Counted from the stretch's first letter, positions 41,276 through 51,386 are shown. The stretch: 64,000 nucleotides of DNA from Burkholderia pseudomultivorans (GCF_902499075.1 NZ_CABVPP010000028.1:22213-86212), one strand, 5' to 3'. Translations and numbers: made by a program. The notes: generated from the sequence alone by a model not told the origin.

Positions 41276-42793
41276 TCAGTACCCCTTCGGCTGGATCGCC
41301 GGCGCGCCGCCGCTGCGTGCGGACGCCCTGCCGCCGCGCACGAAGCGGCGTCCGTGCGGCCCGTACACGCCGTCCGGTTCCGGATACAGCGTCAGCAGCA
41401 CGAAATACAGCATCCCGCCGACCACCAGCGACACCGGCACACTGAGATCGAGCCCGCCGGCGAGATTGCCGAGCGGCCCGACGAACTGGCCCGGCAGGTT
41501 CACGAACGACAACCCGACGAACGCGGCCGGCAGCCACGCGCCCATCGCGCGCAGGTTCCAGCCGTGCGCGAACCAGTAGTGTCCGCCGCGCAGCCCGCGA
41601 TTGAACACCTGCAGGTCGTCGGCGAGATAGTGGCCGCGGCGCGTCACGTAGCCGATCACCATGATCGCCATCCACGGGCAGCTGAACGTGTCGATCAGCG
41701 TCGAGAACGTCGCGACGCTTTCGACGAGGTTGAACCAGAAGCGGCCGACGAAGATGAACGCGATCGCGATCGTGCCGATCAGCAGCGTCGCGCGCACGCG
41801 GTTCAGCAGGCGCGGGAACATGCTCGACACGTCGAGGCCGGTGCCGTACAGCGCGGTCGTGCCGGTCGACATCCCGCCGATGATCGCGATCAGGCACATC
41901 GGCAGCAGGAACCAGCGCGGCGAGATCGCGAGCAGCCCGCCGACGTAGTCGTTCGACGCGATGAACGCGGGCGCCTTCGACGCGATGATGGTCGCGGTCG
42001 CGAGACCGAAGAAGAACGGCACGAAGGTCGCAATCTGCGCGGCGAACACCGCGCCGATCACGCGATGCTTCGGCGTGTGCTGCGGGATGTAGCGCGCCCA
42101 GTCGCCGAGCGTCGACGCGAACGACACCGGGTTGCTCAGCGCGACCAGCACCGCGCCGACGAACGCGGCCCAGAAGCCCGCGCTGCCCTGCTGCAGCGTG
42201 CCCGCATAGCCCGCGTCGAACATCCCCGCGAACGCGAACAGCCCGGCGACGAACAGCACGCTCGCGGCCCACACTGCGATCTTGTTGACCCACAGCATGA
42301 AGCGAAAGCCGTAGATGCAGACGATCAGCACCAGCACCGCGAACACCAGGTACGCCGCGCCGAGCGTGAAGCCGTTGACGGGCACGCCGACCATGTTGTG
42401 CGCGCCGCCGACGAGCGCGTCGCCCGAGCTCCACACGGCGAGCGAAAAGAACGCGATCGACGTGAGCAGCGCAAGGAACGAGCCGACGATCCGGCCGTGG
42501 ATGCCGAAGTGCGCGCCGGACGATACGGGGTCGCTCGTGCCGTTGCGCGGACCGAACAGGCTCATCGGCGCGAGGATGCAGGTGCCGGCGAGCACGCCGA
42601 GCACGATCGCGCAGACGCCCGCCTTGAACGACAGCCCGACCAGCACGGGGAAGCTGCCGAGCACCGATGTGGAAAACGTGTTGCAGCCGCCGAACAGCAA
42701 GCGGAACAGATCGATCGGCCGCGCATAGCGCGACGCGTCGGGAATGCGCTCGAAACCGAACGACTCGACTTGCGTAATCCTGCCTTCAGCCAT
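41276..42793 (-). CDS. NCS1-family purine/cytosine permease-like transporter
   Basis: 505 residues from MAEGRITQ (GGAG five bases before). About 12 membrane segments; early elements FGGCNTFSTSVLGSFPVLVGL and SSGAHFGIHGRIVG suit the nucleobase:cation symporter-1 family. No degradation gene for a nucleobase is adjacent; the convergent SDR and upstream efflux genes are unrelated. Substrate could be a purine, pyrimidine or hydantoin. Confidence 0.9.
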   Translation of the reverse strand: MAEGRITQVESFGFERIPDASRYARPIDLFRLLFGGCNTFSTSVLGSFPVLVGLSFKAGVCAIVLGVLAGTCILAPMSLFGPRNGTSDPVSSGAHFGIHGRIVGSFLALLTSIAFFSLAVWSSGDALVGGAHNMVGVPVNGFTLGAAYLVFAVLVLIVCIYGFRFMLWVNKIAVWAASVLFVAGLFAFAGMFDAGYAGTLQQGSAGFWAAFVGAVLVALSNPVSFASTLGDWARYIPQHTPKHRVIGAVFAAQIATFVPFFFGLATATIIASKAPAFIASNDYVGGLLAISPRWFLLPMCLIAIIGGMSTGTTALYGTGLDVSSMFPRLLNRVRATLLIGTIAIAFIFVGRFWFNLVESVATFSTLIDTFSCPWMAIMVIGYVTRRGHYLADDLQVFNRGLRGGHYWFAHGWNLRAMGAWLPAAFVGLSFVNLPGQFVGPLGNLAGGLDLSVPVSLVVGGMLYFVLLTLYPEPDGVYGPHGRRFVRGGRASARSGGAPAIQPKGY

Positions 42794-43135
42794 TTGTCTC
42801 CAACTCCTCTGGTGCGTCGGCACGGCGGGAGGCGGCGGCCGTACGACGCATCGTCATCAATTCGCGGCCACTCTAAACCAGTTCGAGGGGCGCAAATATC
42901 GCGCATTTGAGACGTTTACGACGATGGAGAGCGATGTTTTCCGGCGGGAATGCGACAGGTTCCGACGCGACACCCTCCGCGCGAACGATGCGACGTCGGC
43001 GCGCCGCGGCGGCAGGCGGCGCGCGGCAGGCGATCAGGCCCCGTTGTACGGCCCGCCGCGCTTCGATCTCGGCGATCCGGCGCCGACGGTGTGACGCATA
43101 CGCGGCCGGCCTCCGGCCGCGCCGCGCCGCCCGCG
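42794..43135. other. Intergenic region, nothing recognised
   Basis: 342 bases between two minus-strand genes. It should carry the promoter of the permease. No gene, dyad or clear terminator of the RND operon was found. Confidence 0.3.
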
Positions 43136-44608
43136 CTACCGCACCGATTCCGCGAGCGGCCCCGACGCGCCCGGCCCGTCACCCGACGGCCATCCGCCCG
43201 CGAGCGCCTTGTACAGCGCGACCGTCGCCGTCGCGCTGCGCATCCGCGCATCGGCTGCCGCGTCCTGTGCCTGCAGCAGCGTGCGTTGCGCGTCGAGCAC
43301 CTCGTAGTAGTCGATCGCCCCGGCCGAGAAGCGCACCTGCGCGAGTTGCGCGGCGCGCGCGCTGTCGCTCGCGGCCTGCACCAGATGCGCGGTCTCGTCG
43401 CGGCTGCGCGCGACGCGCAGCAGTGCATTCTCCGTTTCCTCGAGCGCGCCGAGCACGGTCTGCCGGTACTGCGCGAGCTGGCCGGCCGCCTCCGCGTCGC
43501 TCGCGGCGATCCGTGCGCGCACGCGGCCGACATCGAGGAACGACCAGTCGATGCCGAGCGCGATCAGGTTCGTGTCGCTGCCCGCCCGGAAGAACCCGTA
43601 GCTGTTCGTCGCGCTGCCGAGCAGCCCCGACAGCGTGAAGCGCGGAAACAGGTCGGCCGTCGCGACGCCGACGCGCGCAGTCGCCGCATGCAGCCGCGCC
43701 TCGGCCGCCGCAACATCGGGACGCCGGCGCAGCAGGTCGCCGGGCGTGCCCGGATCGACGTCGGCGGCCAGCACCGGCAGCGGCGCCGGCGCATCGAACC
43801 GGCCGATCAGCGCATCGGGCGTCTGCCCGGTCAGCACCGCGAGCCGATGCTCGTCGACGCCGATCGCGGCCTCGTAGACGGCGATCCGCGAGGTCGTCGC
43901 TTCGTACTGCGCGCGCGCCCGCGCCGCATCGAGCTCGGAGCCTCGCCCCGCGCCGACGCGCGCATTGATCAGCGCGAGCGTCTGCTGCTGGTTCGCGGCG
44001 TTGTCGCGCGCGATCCGCAGCCGTGCCTGCGAGCCGCGCAGGTCGACATAGGTGCTCGCGACCTCGCCCGCGATCGCGACGCGCACCGCGCGCAGGTCCG
44101 CCGCGCTCGCGGCCGTTTCCGCGCGCTGCGATTCGATCGAGCGTCGTACTCTGCCGAACAGGTCGAGCTCCCACGCCGCGTTGATCCCGACGCTGGAGAC
44201 CGGCGTATCGCGCACGCTGCGCGGCGCGCCGAACGCCTGGTCCTTGCTCGACAACTGATGGCCGATCTGGCCGCTCGCCGTGATGGTCGGATAGCGGTCG
44301 AACGCGGCCTGCGACAGCAGCGCGTTCGACGCGTCGTAGCGCGACACCGCGGCCTGCAGATCCTGGTTCGCCGCGAGCGCCGCGTCGATCAGCCGCGTCA
44401 ACGCCGGATCGCCGAAGCCGCGCCAGAACGCGGCATCGGCCTCGGCCGACGCGTCCGGCGGCGCTGCGTCGTACTGCATCGACGGATGCGCGTCGCGCGC
44501 GAAACGCGCGGCCGTGACCGTGTCGGGCCGCTTGAAGTCGGGACCGACCGCGCAGGCGGCCAGCATCGCCGACATCGCGAGCGCGGAAAGACGGAAAGCG
44601 GCGCTCAT
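43136..44608 (-). CDS. RND efflux outer-membrane lipoprotein (NodT/OprM family)
   Basis: 490 residues. A signal with lipobox LAAC (AMLAACAVGPDFKRP) gives a lipid anchor; the VGPDYxxP-type start and two TolC-like helical repeats (WELDLFGRVRRSIESQRAE) are typical. The start overlaps the RND gene stop by four bases. It is the last gene of the three-gene pump operon. The long in-frame region upstream is a shadow of the RND gene. Confidence 0.94.
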   Translation of the reverse strand: MSAAFRLSALAMSAMLAACAVGPDFKRPDTVTAARFARDAHPSMQYDAAPPDASAEADAAFWRGFGDPALTRLIDAALAANQDLQAAVSRYDASNALLSQAAFDRYPTITASGQIGHQLSSKDQAFGAPRSVRDTPVSSVGINAAWELDLFGRVRRSIESQRAETAASAADLRAVRVAIAGEVASTYVDLRGSQARLRIARDNAANQQQTLALINARVGAGRGSELDAARARAQYEATTSRIAVYEAAIGVDEHRLAVLTGQTPDALIGRFDAPAPLPVLAADVDPGTPGDLLRRRPDVAAAEARLHAATARVGVATADLFPRFTLSGLLGSATNSYGFFRAGSDTNLIALGIDWSFLDVGRVRARIAASDAEAAGQLAQYRQTVLGALEETENALLRVARSRDETAHLVQAASDSARAAQLAQVRFSAGAIDYYEVLDAQRTLLQAQDAAADARMRSATATVALYKALAGGWPSGDGPGASGPLAESVR

Positions 44609-47600
44609 CGGTTTTCTCCTTCCAGCGTGCCGTGCTGTTCGCTCCATACGGCCGGCGTGCCGCCCGCGAGCTTGCGGATCGCTACATAGAACACGGGCGT
44701 CAGGAACAGCCCGAACAGCGTGACGCCGAGCATCCCCGCAAACACGGTGACGCCGGTCGCCGCACGCACTTCGCTGCCCGCGCCGCTGCCGATCAGCAGC
44801 GGCACCGAGCCCGCGATGAACGCGACCGACGTCATCACGATCGGACGCAACCGCAGCCGGCACGCATCGAGCGCGGCCTCGATCACGCCCTTGCCCTGGA
44901 TCTCGAGCTCGCGCGCGAACTCGACGATCAGGATCGCGTTCTTGCACGCGAGCCCCATCAGCACGACGAGACCGACCTGCACGAACACGTTGTTGTCGCC
45001 GCCGGACAGCCACACGCCGAACAGCGCCGCGCACATGCAGACGGGCACGATCAGGATCACCGCGAGCGGCAGCGTCCAGCTCTCGTACAGCGACGCAAGC
45101 ACGAGGAACACCAGCATCACCGCGAGCGGGAACACGACGATCGCCGCGTTGCTCTGCGTGACCTGCTGGTAGCTGAGGTCGGTCCATTCGAGCGTGATGC
45201 CCGGCGGCAGCACGTCCTTCGCGATCTGCTGCAGCTTCGCGATCGCCTGCGACGACGACATCAGCTTCGGATCGGCGTCGCCGATCAGGTCCGCGGCCGG
45301 ATAGCCGTTGTAGCGAACCACCGGGTCGGGGCCGTACGCGGGCCCCACCGTCACCATCGAGCCGATCGGCACCATCTCGCCCTTCGCGTTGCGCGTGCGC
45401 AGGTTCGCGATGTCGGCGGCCGTCTGGCGGTGGCCGGCGTCGGCCTGCGCCATCACGCGGTACACGCGGCCGAACGCGTTGAAGTCGTTCACGTACATTG
45501 AGCCGAGATAGACCTGCAGCGTATTGAACAGATCGGTCAGCGCGACGCCCTGCGCCTTCGCCTTCAGCCGGTCGACCTTCACCTCGAGCTGCGGGATGTT
45601 GGCCTGGTACGAGCTGACCGGATAACTCATCCCCGGCGTCTTCGCGACCGCGGCCTGGAACGCAACGAGCGCGTTCTGCAACGCGCCGTAGCCGAGCCCG
45701 CCGCGATCCTCGAGATACAGCGAGTAACCGGAGCCGTTGCCGAGGCCCTGGATCGGCGGCGGCATCAGCGCATAGGTGATGCCGCCGCCGATCGCCGCGA
45801 AGCGCCGGTTCAGGTCCGCGTTGATCTGCGCGGCGCTGCGATGACGCTGGTCGAACGGCTTCAGGATCACGTACGAATTCGTGATGTTCGGCGTGTTCAC
45901 GCCCTGCAGCGCATTGAGCCCGGCAAACGCCGGCACCATCTCGACGCCGTCGGTGCCGAGCGCGATCTTCGTCATCTGCTCGGTCACCGCGCTGGTGCGC
46001 GCGAGCGACGCGCCTTCCGGGAGCTTCGCGCCCGCGAACAGGTACAGCTTGTCCTGCACCGGAATGAAGCCGCCCGGCACCGCGTCGAACAGCAGTGCGG
46101 TCGCCGCGAGCAACGCCGCATAGACGGCGAACACCGCGCCGCGCCGCTTCAGCGTGCGTGCGACGACGCCGTGATAGCGATCGGAGCCGCGTTCGAAGAA
46201 GCGGTTGAACGGATGAAACAGCCAGCCGAACGCGCGATCCAGCGCGCGCGTCAGCGCATCCTTCGGCGCGCCGTGCGGACGCAGCAGCTTCGCGGCAAGT
46301 GCGGGCGACAGCGTCAGCGAATTGATCGCCGAGATCACCGTCGAGATCGCGATCGTCACCGCAAACTGCTTGTAGAACTGCCCCGTCACGCCCGACATGA
46401 ACGCCATCGGCACGAACACCGCGCACAGCACCAGCGCGATCGCGACGATCGGCCCCGACACCTCGCGCATCGCCTGGTGCGCGGCATCGCGCGGGCTCAG
46501 CCCCTGCGCGATATTGCGCTCGACGTTCTCGACCACGACGATCGCATCGTCGACGACGATGCCGATCGCGAGCACGAGCCCGAACAGCGTCAGCGTGTTG
46601 ATCGAATAGCCGAGCAGATAGAGCCACGCGAAGGTGCCGACCACCGACACCGGCACCGCGACGAGCGGAATGATCGACGCGCGCCACGTCTGCAGGAACA
46701 GGATCACCACCAGCACCACCAGCACGACCGCCTCGATCAGCGTGTGCTGCACCGCGCGGATCGATTCGCGCACGAACACGGTCGGGTCCCACACCGGCCG
46801 GTATGCGACGCCGGGCGGGAAGCGCTTCGACAGTTCGTCGAGCTTCGCGTACACGGCCTTCGCGACATCGAGCGCGTTCGCGCCCGGCGACAGGAAGATG
46901 CCGACCACCGCCGAATGCCGGTCGTTGAAATACGAGCGCAGCGTGTAGTCGCCGGCGCCGAGCTCGATGCGCGCGACGTCGGACAGCTTCACGACCTGCC
47001 CGTCGTCGCCGTTGCGCAGCACGATGTCGCCGAACTCCTGCACGGTGCGCAGCCGGCCGCGCACGTTGATCGACACGAGGAAGTCGTTCGCCTTCGGCGA
47101 CGGCTCCGCGCCAAGCTGGCCGGCCGACACCTGCACGTTCTGCTCGCGCACGGCCGCGATCACGTCGCTTGCGGTCAGCCCGCGCGACGCGAGGCGGTTC
47201 GGATCGAGCCAGAGCCGCATCGCATAGTCGCCGGAGCCGTACACGCCGACGTCGCCGATACCCGTGAGCCGCGACAGCTCGTCCTTCACGTGCAGCGTCA
47301 GATAGTTGCGCAGATACAGCGAATCGCGGCTGTTGTCCGGCGAATAGAGGCTCACGTACATCAGCGGTGTCGGCGACTGCTTCTGCGTGGTCACGCCGTA
47401 TTGCCGCACCTCGTCGGGCAGACGCGACAGCGCCTGGCTCACGCGGTTCTGCACGCGCACGGCCGCCGTGTCGGGATCGACGCCCGGCAGGAACGTGACG
47501 ACGACCTGCAGGCTGCCGTCCGACCCGGCAACCGACTTCATGTACATGATCCCTTCGACGCCGTTGATCGCTTCCTCGAGCGGCTCGGCCACCGATTCGG

Positions 47601-47778
47601 CGATCTCCTTCGGGTTCGCGCCCGGATAGGTCGCGCGCACGACGACGCTCGGCGGCACGACTTCCGGATACTCGCCGGCCGGCAGCATCGGGATCGCGAT
47701 CAGGCCGATCGCGAAGATCACGATCGACAGCACGACCGCGAAGATCGGCCGGTCGATGAAGAATCGGGAGAAATCCAT
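44605..47778 (-). CDS. RND-family inner-membrane efflux pump (HAE1 type)
   Basis: 1057 residues, the usual length for AcrB/MexF-type pumps. N terminus MDFSRFFIDRPIFA, two large periplasmic loops and the proton-relay Asp pair in VVDDAIVVVENVERN (membrane segment 4) are present, as is the duplicated half after about residue 540. GGGAGG lies six bases before the ATG chosen. With the adaptor upstream and outer-membrane protein downstream it forms a drug or redox-compound pump. It is probably induced by SoxR. Confidence 0.96.
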   Translation of the reverse strand: MDFSRFFIDRPIFAVVLSIVIFAIGLIAIPMLPAGEYPEVVPPSVVVRATYPGANPKEIAESVAEPLEEAINGVEGIMYMKSVAGSDGSLQVVVTFLPGVDPDTAAVRVQNRVSQALSRLPDEVRQYGVTTQKQSPTPLMYVSLYSPDNSRDSLYLRNYLTLHVKDELSRLTGIGDVGVYGSGDYAMRLWLDPNRLASRGLTASDVIAAVREQNVQVSAGQLGAEPSPKANDFLVSINVRGRLRTVQEFGDIVLRNGDDGQVVKLSDVARIELGAGDYTLRSYFNDRHSAVVGIFLSPGANALDVAKAVYAKLDELSKRFPPGVAYRPVWDPTVFVRESIRAVQHTLIEAVVLVVLVVILFLQTWRASIIPLVAVPVSVVGTFAWLYLLGYSINTLTLFGLVLAIGIVVDDAIVVVENVERNIAQGLSPRDAAHQAMREVSGPIVAIALVLCAVFVPMAFMSGVTGQFYKQFAVTIAISTVISAINSLTLSPALAAKLLRPHGAPKDALTRALDRAFGWLFHPFNRFFERGSDRYHGVVARTLKRRGAVFAVYAALLAATALLFDAVPGGFIPVQDKLYLFAGAKLPEGASLARTSAVTEQMTKIALGTDGVEMVPAFAGLNALQGVNTPNITNSYVILKPFDQRHRSAAQINADLNRRFAAIGGGITYALMPPPIQGLGNGSGYSLYLEDRGGLGYGALQNALVAFQAAVAKTPGMSYPVSSYQANIPQLEVKVDRLKAKAQGVALTDLFNTLQVYLGSMYVNDFNAFGRVYRVMAQADAGHRQTAADIANLRTRNAKGEMVPIGSMVTVGPAYGPDPVVRYNGYPAADLIGDADPKLMSSSQAIAKLQQIAKDVLPPGITLEWTDLSYQQVTQSNAAIVVFPLAVMLVFLVLASLYESWTLPLAVILIVPVCMCAALFGVWLSGGDNNVFVQVGLVVLMGLACKNAILIVEFARELEIQGKGVIEAALDACRLRLRPIVMTSVAFIAGSVPLLIGSGAGSEVRAATGVTVFAGMLGVTLFGLFLTPVFYVAIRKLAGGTPAVWSEQHGTLEGENR

Positions 47779-47791
47779 CGCATGCCTCCCG

Positions 47792-48994
47792 TTATTGCGC
47801 GGCCGGCGCGCCGGCGTCGGCCACGGCCTGCGTGCCGGCACCCGGTTCCGCATCGGCGCGCGCCGGTTGCGGCTTCGGTTTCACCGGCGCGCCCGGGTAG
47901 TAGATCCGCTGCACGCCGTCGACGACCACGCGGTCGCCGGCGTTCAACCCCTTCTCGACGATCCGCTGCCCGTCCAGCTCGCGGCCGATCGTCACGTCGC
48001 GGCGCAGCGCCTTGTCGCCAGGGCCGATCACGTACACGTACTTGCGGTCCTGGTCGGTCAGCACGGCCTTGTCGTCGACCAGCAGCGCAGCCTGGTCGCG
48101 ACCGCTGACGAGCTGCACGCGCGCATAGAGCCCCGGCGTGAACGTGTGGTCCGCATTCGACAGCCGCACGCGCGCGCGGATCGTGCCGGTTTGCGGGTCG
48201 AGCCGGTTGTCGAGGAAGTCGACCGTGCCCGCGTGCGGGAAGCCGGTTTCGTTCGCAAGGCCGACGCGTACCGGATCGGCGCCGATCGCGCGATGCGCCG
48301 GATCGGCGCGCTGAGCGTTGTAGCGCAGATAGCTCTGCTCGTCGCAATCGAAATACACGTAGACCGGATCCTGCGACACGACGGTCGTCAGCAGCGTGTC
48401 GTCGGCGCGCGCGAGGTTGCCGGCCGTCGCGATCGCGCGGCCGACGCGCCCGGCGATCGGCGCGCGCACCTCGGTGAAGCCGAGATTGAGCTTCGCGTCG
48501 GCGACGGCCGCGTCGGCGGCCTGCAGGTCCGCGCGCGCCTGTTCGACGGTCGCGCGTGCGTTGTCGAGTTCTTCCTGCGACGTCGCATGCGCGTCGATCA
48601 GCGTCTGCACGCGCTTGAGCTGCACCTGCGCGAGGCTCGCGGCCGCGCGCGCACGTTGCTGCTGCGCGTTTGCGCGGTCGAGCGCGATCCGGTAAGGACG
48701 CGGATCGATCTCGAACAGCACCGCGCCCTGCGCGACGAGATCGCCCTCCTTGTAGGCAACCCTTTGCAGGTAGCCGCTCACGCGCGGCCGCAGTTCGACT
48801 GCGTCGACCGCTTCGACGCGGCCGTTGAATTCGTCCGCGAGACGGATCGTGCGCGGCGCGACAGTCGCGACGCCGACCTCCGGAAGCGGTTGGGCGGACG
48901 CGCCGCCTTTGCCGTCGTGACAGCCCGACAGCGCCAGCAGCAGCGCGCAGGCCGCGCCCAAAGGCGAGGTCCTGCGTAGGGATAAGGAGAGCAT
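47792..48994 (-). CDS. RND periplasmic adaptor (membrane fusion lipoprotein)
   Basis: 400 residues. Signal and lipobox LSGC, then barrel and lipoyl halves (VELRPRVSGYLQRVAYKEGD ... VRAPIAGRVG) around a helical hairpin, and a C-terminal Pro/Ala-rich tail (about 370-400). First gene of the pump operon. Its promoter contains the SoxR-type palindrome, and it diverges from soxR by 79 bp. Confidence 0.94.
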   Translation of the reverse strand: MLSLSLRRTSPLGAACALLLALSGCHDGKGGASAQPLPEVGVATVAPRTIRLADEFNGRVEAVDAVELRPRVSGYLQRVAYKEGDLVAQGAVLFEIDPRPYRIALDRANAQQQRARAAASLAQVQLKRVQTLIDAHATSQEELDNARATVEQARADLQAADAAVADAKLNLGFTEVRAPIAGRVGRAIATAGNLARADDTLLTTVVSQDPVYVYFDCDEQSYLRYNAQRADPAHRAIGADPVRVGLANETGFPHAGTVDFLDNRLDPQTGTIRARVRLSNADHTFTPGLYARVQLVSGRDQAALLVDDKAVLTDQDRKYVYVIGPGDKALRRDVTIGRELDGQRIVEKGLNAGDRVVVDGVQRIYYPGAPVKPKPQPARADAEPGAGTQAVADAGAPAAQ

Positions 48995-49024
48995 GATGCC
49001 TCGCGACGAGTTAAACTGCCGCGC

Positions 49025-49055
49025 AGGATAAAAGTTGAAGTTAACTTCAAGTCAA
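49025..49055 (-). promoter_or_regulatory. SoxR-controlled promoter of the RND operon with SoxR box
   Basis: On the minus strand, -35 TTGACT (49055 to 49050) and -10 TATCCT (49030 to 49025) are separated by exactly 19 bases. The perfect palindrome TTGAAGTTAACTTCAA (49035-49050) fills that spacer. An over-long 19-base spacer containing the dyad is the hallmark of MerR/SoxR activation by DNA twisting. Confidence 0.88.
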
Positions 49056-49073
49056 GCTTTCCCGGAGGGCATC

Positions 49074-49553
49074 ATGGGTATCCAGGAAGTCCCGCAATGG
49101 CCGCTGATGTCGATTCGCGAAGTCGCCGCGCGCAGCGGCGTGCCGGCATCGACGCTGCGCTTCTACGAGGCGCGCGGACTCATCAAGTCGCATCGGAACG
49201 GGTCGAGCCACCGCCACTATTCGCGCGCCGTGCTGCGGCTGATCGCGTTCATCGTGTTTGCGCAGCGGATCGGCTATTCGCTCGACGAGATCGCCGAGCA
49301 GCTCGTCAGCCTGCCGGAAGACTCGGCACCGACCAACAAGGACTGGCAGCGGCTGTCGCGCGGATGGAAGCAGCGCGTCGCAAGCCGGATCGAGGAACTG
49401 CAGCGGCTCTACATCAACCTCGACGAATGCATCGGCTGCGGCTGCCTGTCGCTGAAGCGCTGCAAGCTGACCAACCCGGAGGATCGCGCGGGCCGCAACG
49501 GGCCCGGCGCGCGGCGCTGGCTCGGCGATCCTCCGCCCACCGATCTGGAATGA
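49074..49553 (+). CDS. soxR: Redox-sensing MerR-family regulator SoxR
   Basis: 159 residues. The N-terminal MerR helix-turn-helix (about 12-80: SIREVAARSGVPASTLRFYE) and a dimerisation helix precede the [2Fe-2S] ligands Cys119, Cys122, Cys124 and Cys130 (CIGCGCLSLKRC), the SoxR signature. GGAGG lies six bases before the ATG. It should activate the divergent RND operon when its cluster is oxidised by redox-cycling compounds. There is no soxS nearby, as usual outside enteric bacteria. Confidence 0.95.
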   Translation: MGIQEVPQWPLMSIREVAARSGVPASTLRFYEARGLIKSHRNGSSHRHYSRAVLRLIAFIVFAQRIGYSLDEIAEQLVSLPEDSAPTNKDWQRLSRGWKQRVASRIEELQRLYINLDECIGCGCLSLKRCKLTNPEDRAGRNGPGARRWLGDPPPTDLE

Positions 49554-49580
49554 CGTCTGCTCTGGATGACGGCTGGCGTG

Positions 49581-50342
49581 TCACCCGACCCGCCAGCCGC
49601 CGTTCACCGCGATCGTCGCGCCCGTGACGAACGCCGCGCGCGGGCTCGCGAGCCAGGCGACGGCATCCGCGATATCGGCAGGGTGCCCGGCCCGGCCGAG
49701 CGGCGTCTGATCGCGGATGGTCGCCGCGATGTCCGGTGCGACGCCGTCGTCGCCGAAAAAGCGCGTATCCGCGATATAGCCCGGCGCGACCGTATTGACC
49801 GTGACGCCGCGCGGCCCCAGTTCGCGCGCGAGCGCGACGGTCAACCCTTCGACGCCGGCCTTCGCCGCCGCGTACGCGAGGCCGCCTGGCAGCAGGCTGC
49901 CCGCGCGCGCGGCGATCGAGCCGACATTGACGATGCGCGCATCAGGCGCGGCCAGATGCGGCAGCACGGCCAGCGTCGTGACGAACGCGCTCTTCAGGTT
50001 CGCGTCGATCACCGCGTCCCACGCGGCCTCGGCGTCGTCGGCCGGCGTATCGGCGCCGACACGGCGCGTCAGCCCCGCGTTGTTGACCAGCACGTCGATG
50101 CGTGCCCAGCGCGCGACGATCGCGGCGACGGCCGCTTCCGCTTCGCGCCGCACGCTCAGGTCCGCCGCATGCCCGCACGCCGCGTCGCCGAACTGCGCGA
50201 CCGACGCTGCCAGCCGCTGTGCATCGCGCGCCACGATCGCGACGCGATAGCCGTCGTCGATCAAGCGCCGCGCGATCGCGAAACCGATGCCGCTCGACCC
50301 GCCCGTCACCAGCGCCGTGCGCTGCGATTCGTTGCCTGTCAT
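49581..50342 (-). CDS. SDR-family NAD(P)-dependent oxidoreductase
   Basis: 253 residues, complete classical site: TGGSSGIG at 13-20, NNAG at 87-90, Ser142, Tyr157 and Lys161 (YAAAK). Resembles 3-oxoacyl-ACP reductase-like enzymes. Start chosen where GGGAGGGCAGG precedes the ATG. It diverges from the LysR gene and is its likely target. Confidence 0.92.
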   Translation of the reverse strand: MTGNESQRTALVTGGSSGIGFAIARRLIDDGYRVAIVARDAQRLAASVAQFGDAACGHAADLSVRREAEAAVAAIVARWARIDVLVNNAGLTRRVGADTPADDAEAAWDAVIDANLKSAFVTTLAVLPHLAAPDARIVNVGSIAARAGSLLPGGLAYAAAKAGVEGLTVALARELGPRGVTVNTVAPGYIADTRFFGDDGVAPDIAATIRDQTPLGRAGHPADIADAVAWLASPRAAFVTGATIAVNGGWRVG

Positions 50343-50450
50343 GACCTGCCCTCCCGAATGTCGACAATGAATGACACCGGAAGTCTGGTCGACGCCGTGC
50401 GATAGATAAAATACGAATTCGATGATCAACTGATACATGGAAGGTATCGC

Positions 50451-51362
50451 ATGATCGATCTGCGCCAGTTCCGGCAATTCATCGCCGTCGCCGAGACGCT
50501 GAGCTTCCGGCGCGCCGCCGAGCGCCTGCACATGGCGCAGCCGCCGCTCAGCGCGGCGATCCGCAAACTCGAGGACGAACTGGGCGTCATACTCTTCGCC
50601 CGGGACAATCGCGGCACGACGCTCACGCCGGCCGGCGACGCGTTCCTGCTCGAAGCGCGGCGCGCGCTGGAACAGGCCGAGCGCGCGATGACCGCGGCCC
50701 GCCGCGCGGGCGCGGGCCTCGGCGGCACGCTGCGGCTGCGGTTCGTCGACAGCACGGTCAACGCGCTGCTGCCACCGATCCTGCGCGCGTTCCAGGAGCG
50801 GCATCCGGATGTCGATTTCCAGCTCGAGGAAGGCACGACCGCCGAGCAGGTGCGGGCGCTGCGACAGGACCGCACCGATGTCGGCCTCGTCGTGCTGCCG
50901 GTGCCGGATGCCGGCGACGTCCGCATCGAACCGCTGCTGCGCGACCGCATGGTCGCCGCGCTGCCCGACGGGCATCGGCTCGCGCGCCGCCGGCGCATCG
51001 CGCTCGCAGAACTGGCGGACGAACCGTGGGTGCTGTTTGCCGCGCATCACGGCCCCGGCATGCACGCGCGGATCGTCACCGCGTGCGCGCAGGCCGGCTT
51101 CACGCCGCGCGTCGTGCAGCAGCCGCGTCAGATGCAGACGACGGCCGGGCTCGTCGCCGGCGGCATCGGCATCGCGCTGATGCCGCGCCTGTTCGTGCCG
51201 ATGCAGCCGCCAGGCATTACGTTCTGCGAATTGAAGGGTGCCGGATGCCCGCTCGCGTACGAACTGGCGCTCGCCTATCGCACGCCTTCGCCGCGCGTCG
51301 ATGCACTGCGCGACACCGCGCGACACGCGGTGCGCGAACTGGGGCTCAACGCGGCGACGTGA
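50451..51362 (+). CDS. LysR-family regulator
   Basis: 303 residues of the BenM/CatM-like branch: MIDLRQFRQFIAVAETLSF with PPLSAAIRKLEDELG in the recognition region, and effector domain about 92-295. It is divergent from the SDR gene, with a 108-bp shared region containing the palindromic CGAATTCG and an AT-rich TAAAATAC. It probably controls that SDR. Confidence 0.92.
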   Translation: MIDLRQFRQFIAVAETLSFRRAAERLHMAQPPLSAAIRKLEDELGVILFARDNRGTTLTPAGDAFLLEARRALEQAERAMTAARRAGAGLGGTLRLRFVDSTVNALLPPILRAFQERHPDVDFQLEEGTTAEQVRALRQDRTDVGLVVLPVPDAGDVRIEPLLRDRMVAALPDGHRLARRRRIALAELADEPWVLFAAHHGPGMHARIVTACAQAGFTPRVVQQPRQMQTTAGLVAGGIGIALMPRLFVPMQPPGITFCELKGAGCPLAYELALAYRTPSPRVDALRDTARHAVRELGLNAAT

Positions 51363-51386
51363 ACGCGCGCCTTGCGCGCGTGACGC

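Noticed and set aside
40397-42910. Plus-strand open frame of 837 codons
   Set aside because: Arg/Ala/His-rich with no domain; it is antisense to the NCS1 permease and out of frame with the SDR, both of which have complete motifs.
43136-46792. Minus-strand open frame of 1218 codons spanning two genes
   Set aside because: Its C-terminal 490 codons are the real outer-membrane efflux protein; the rest is an Arg/Ala/Asp-rich shadow of the RND pump gene in another frame.
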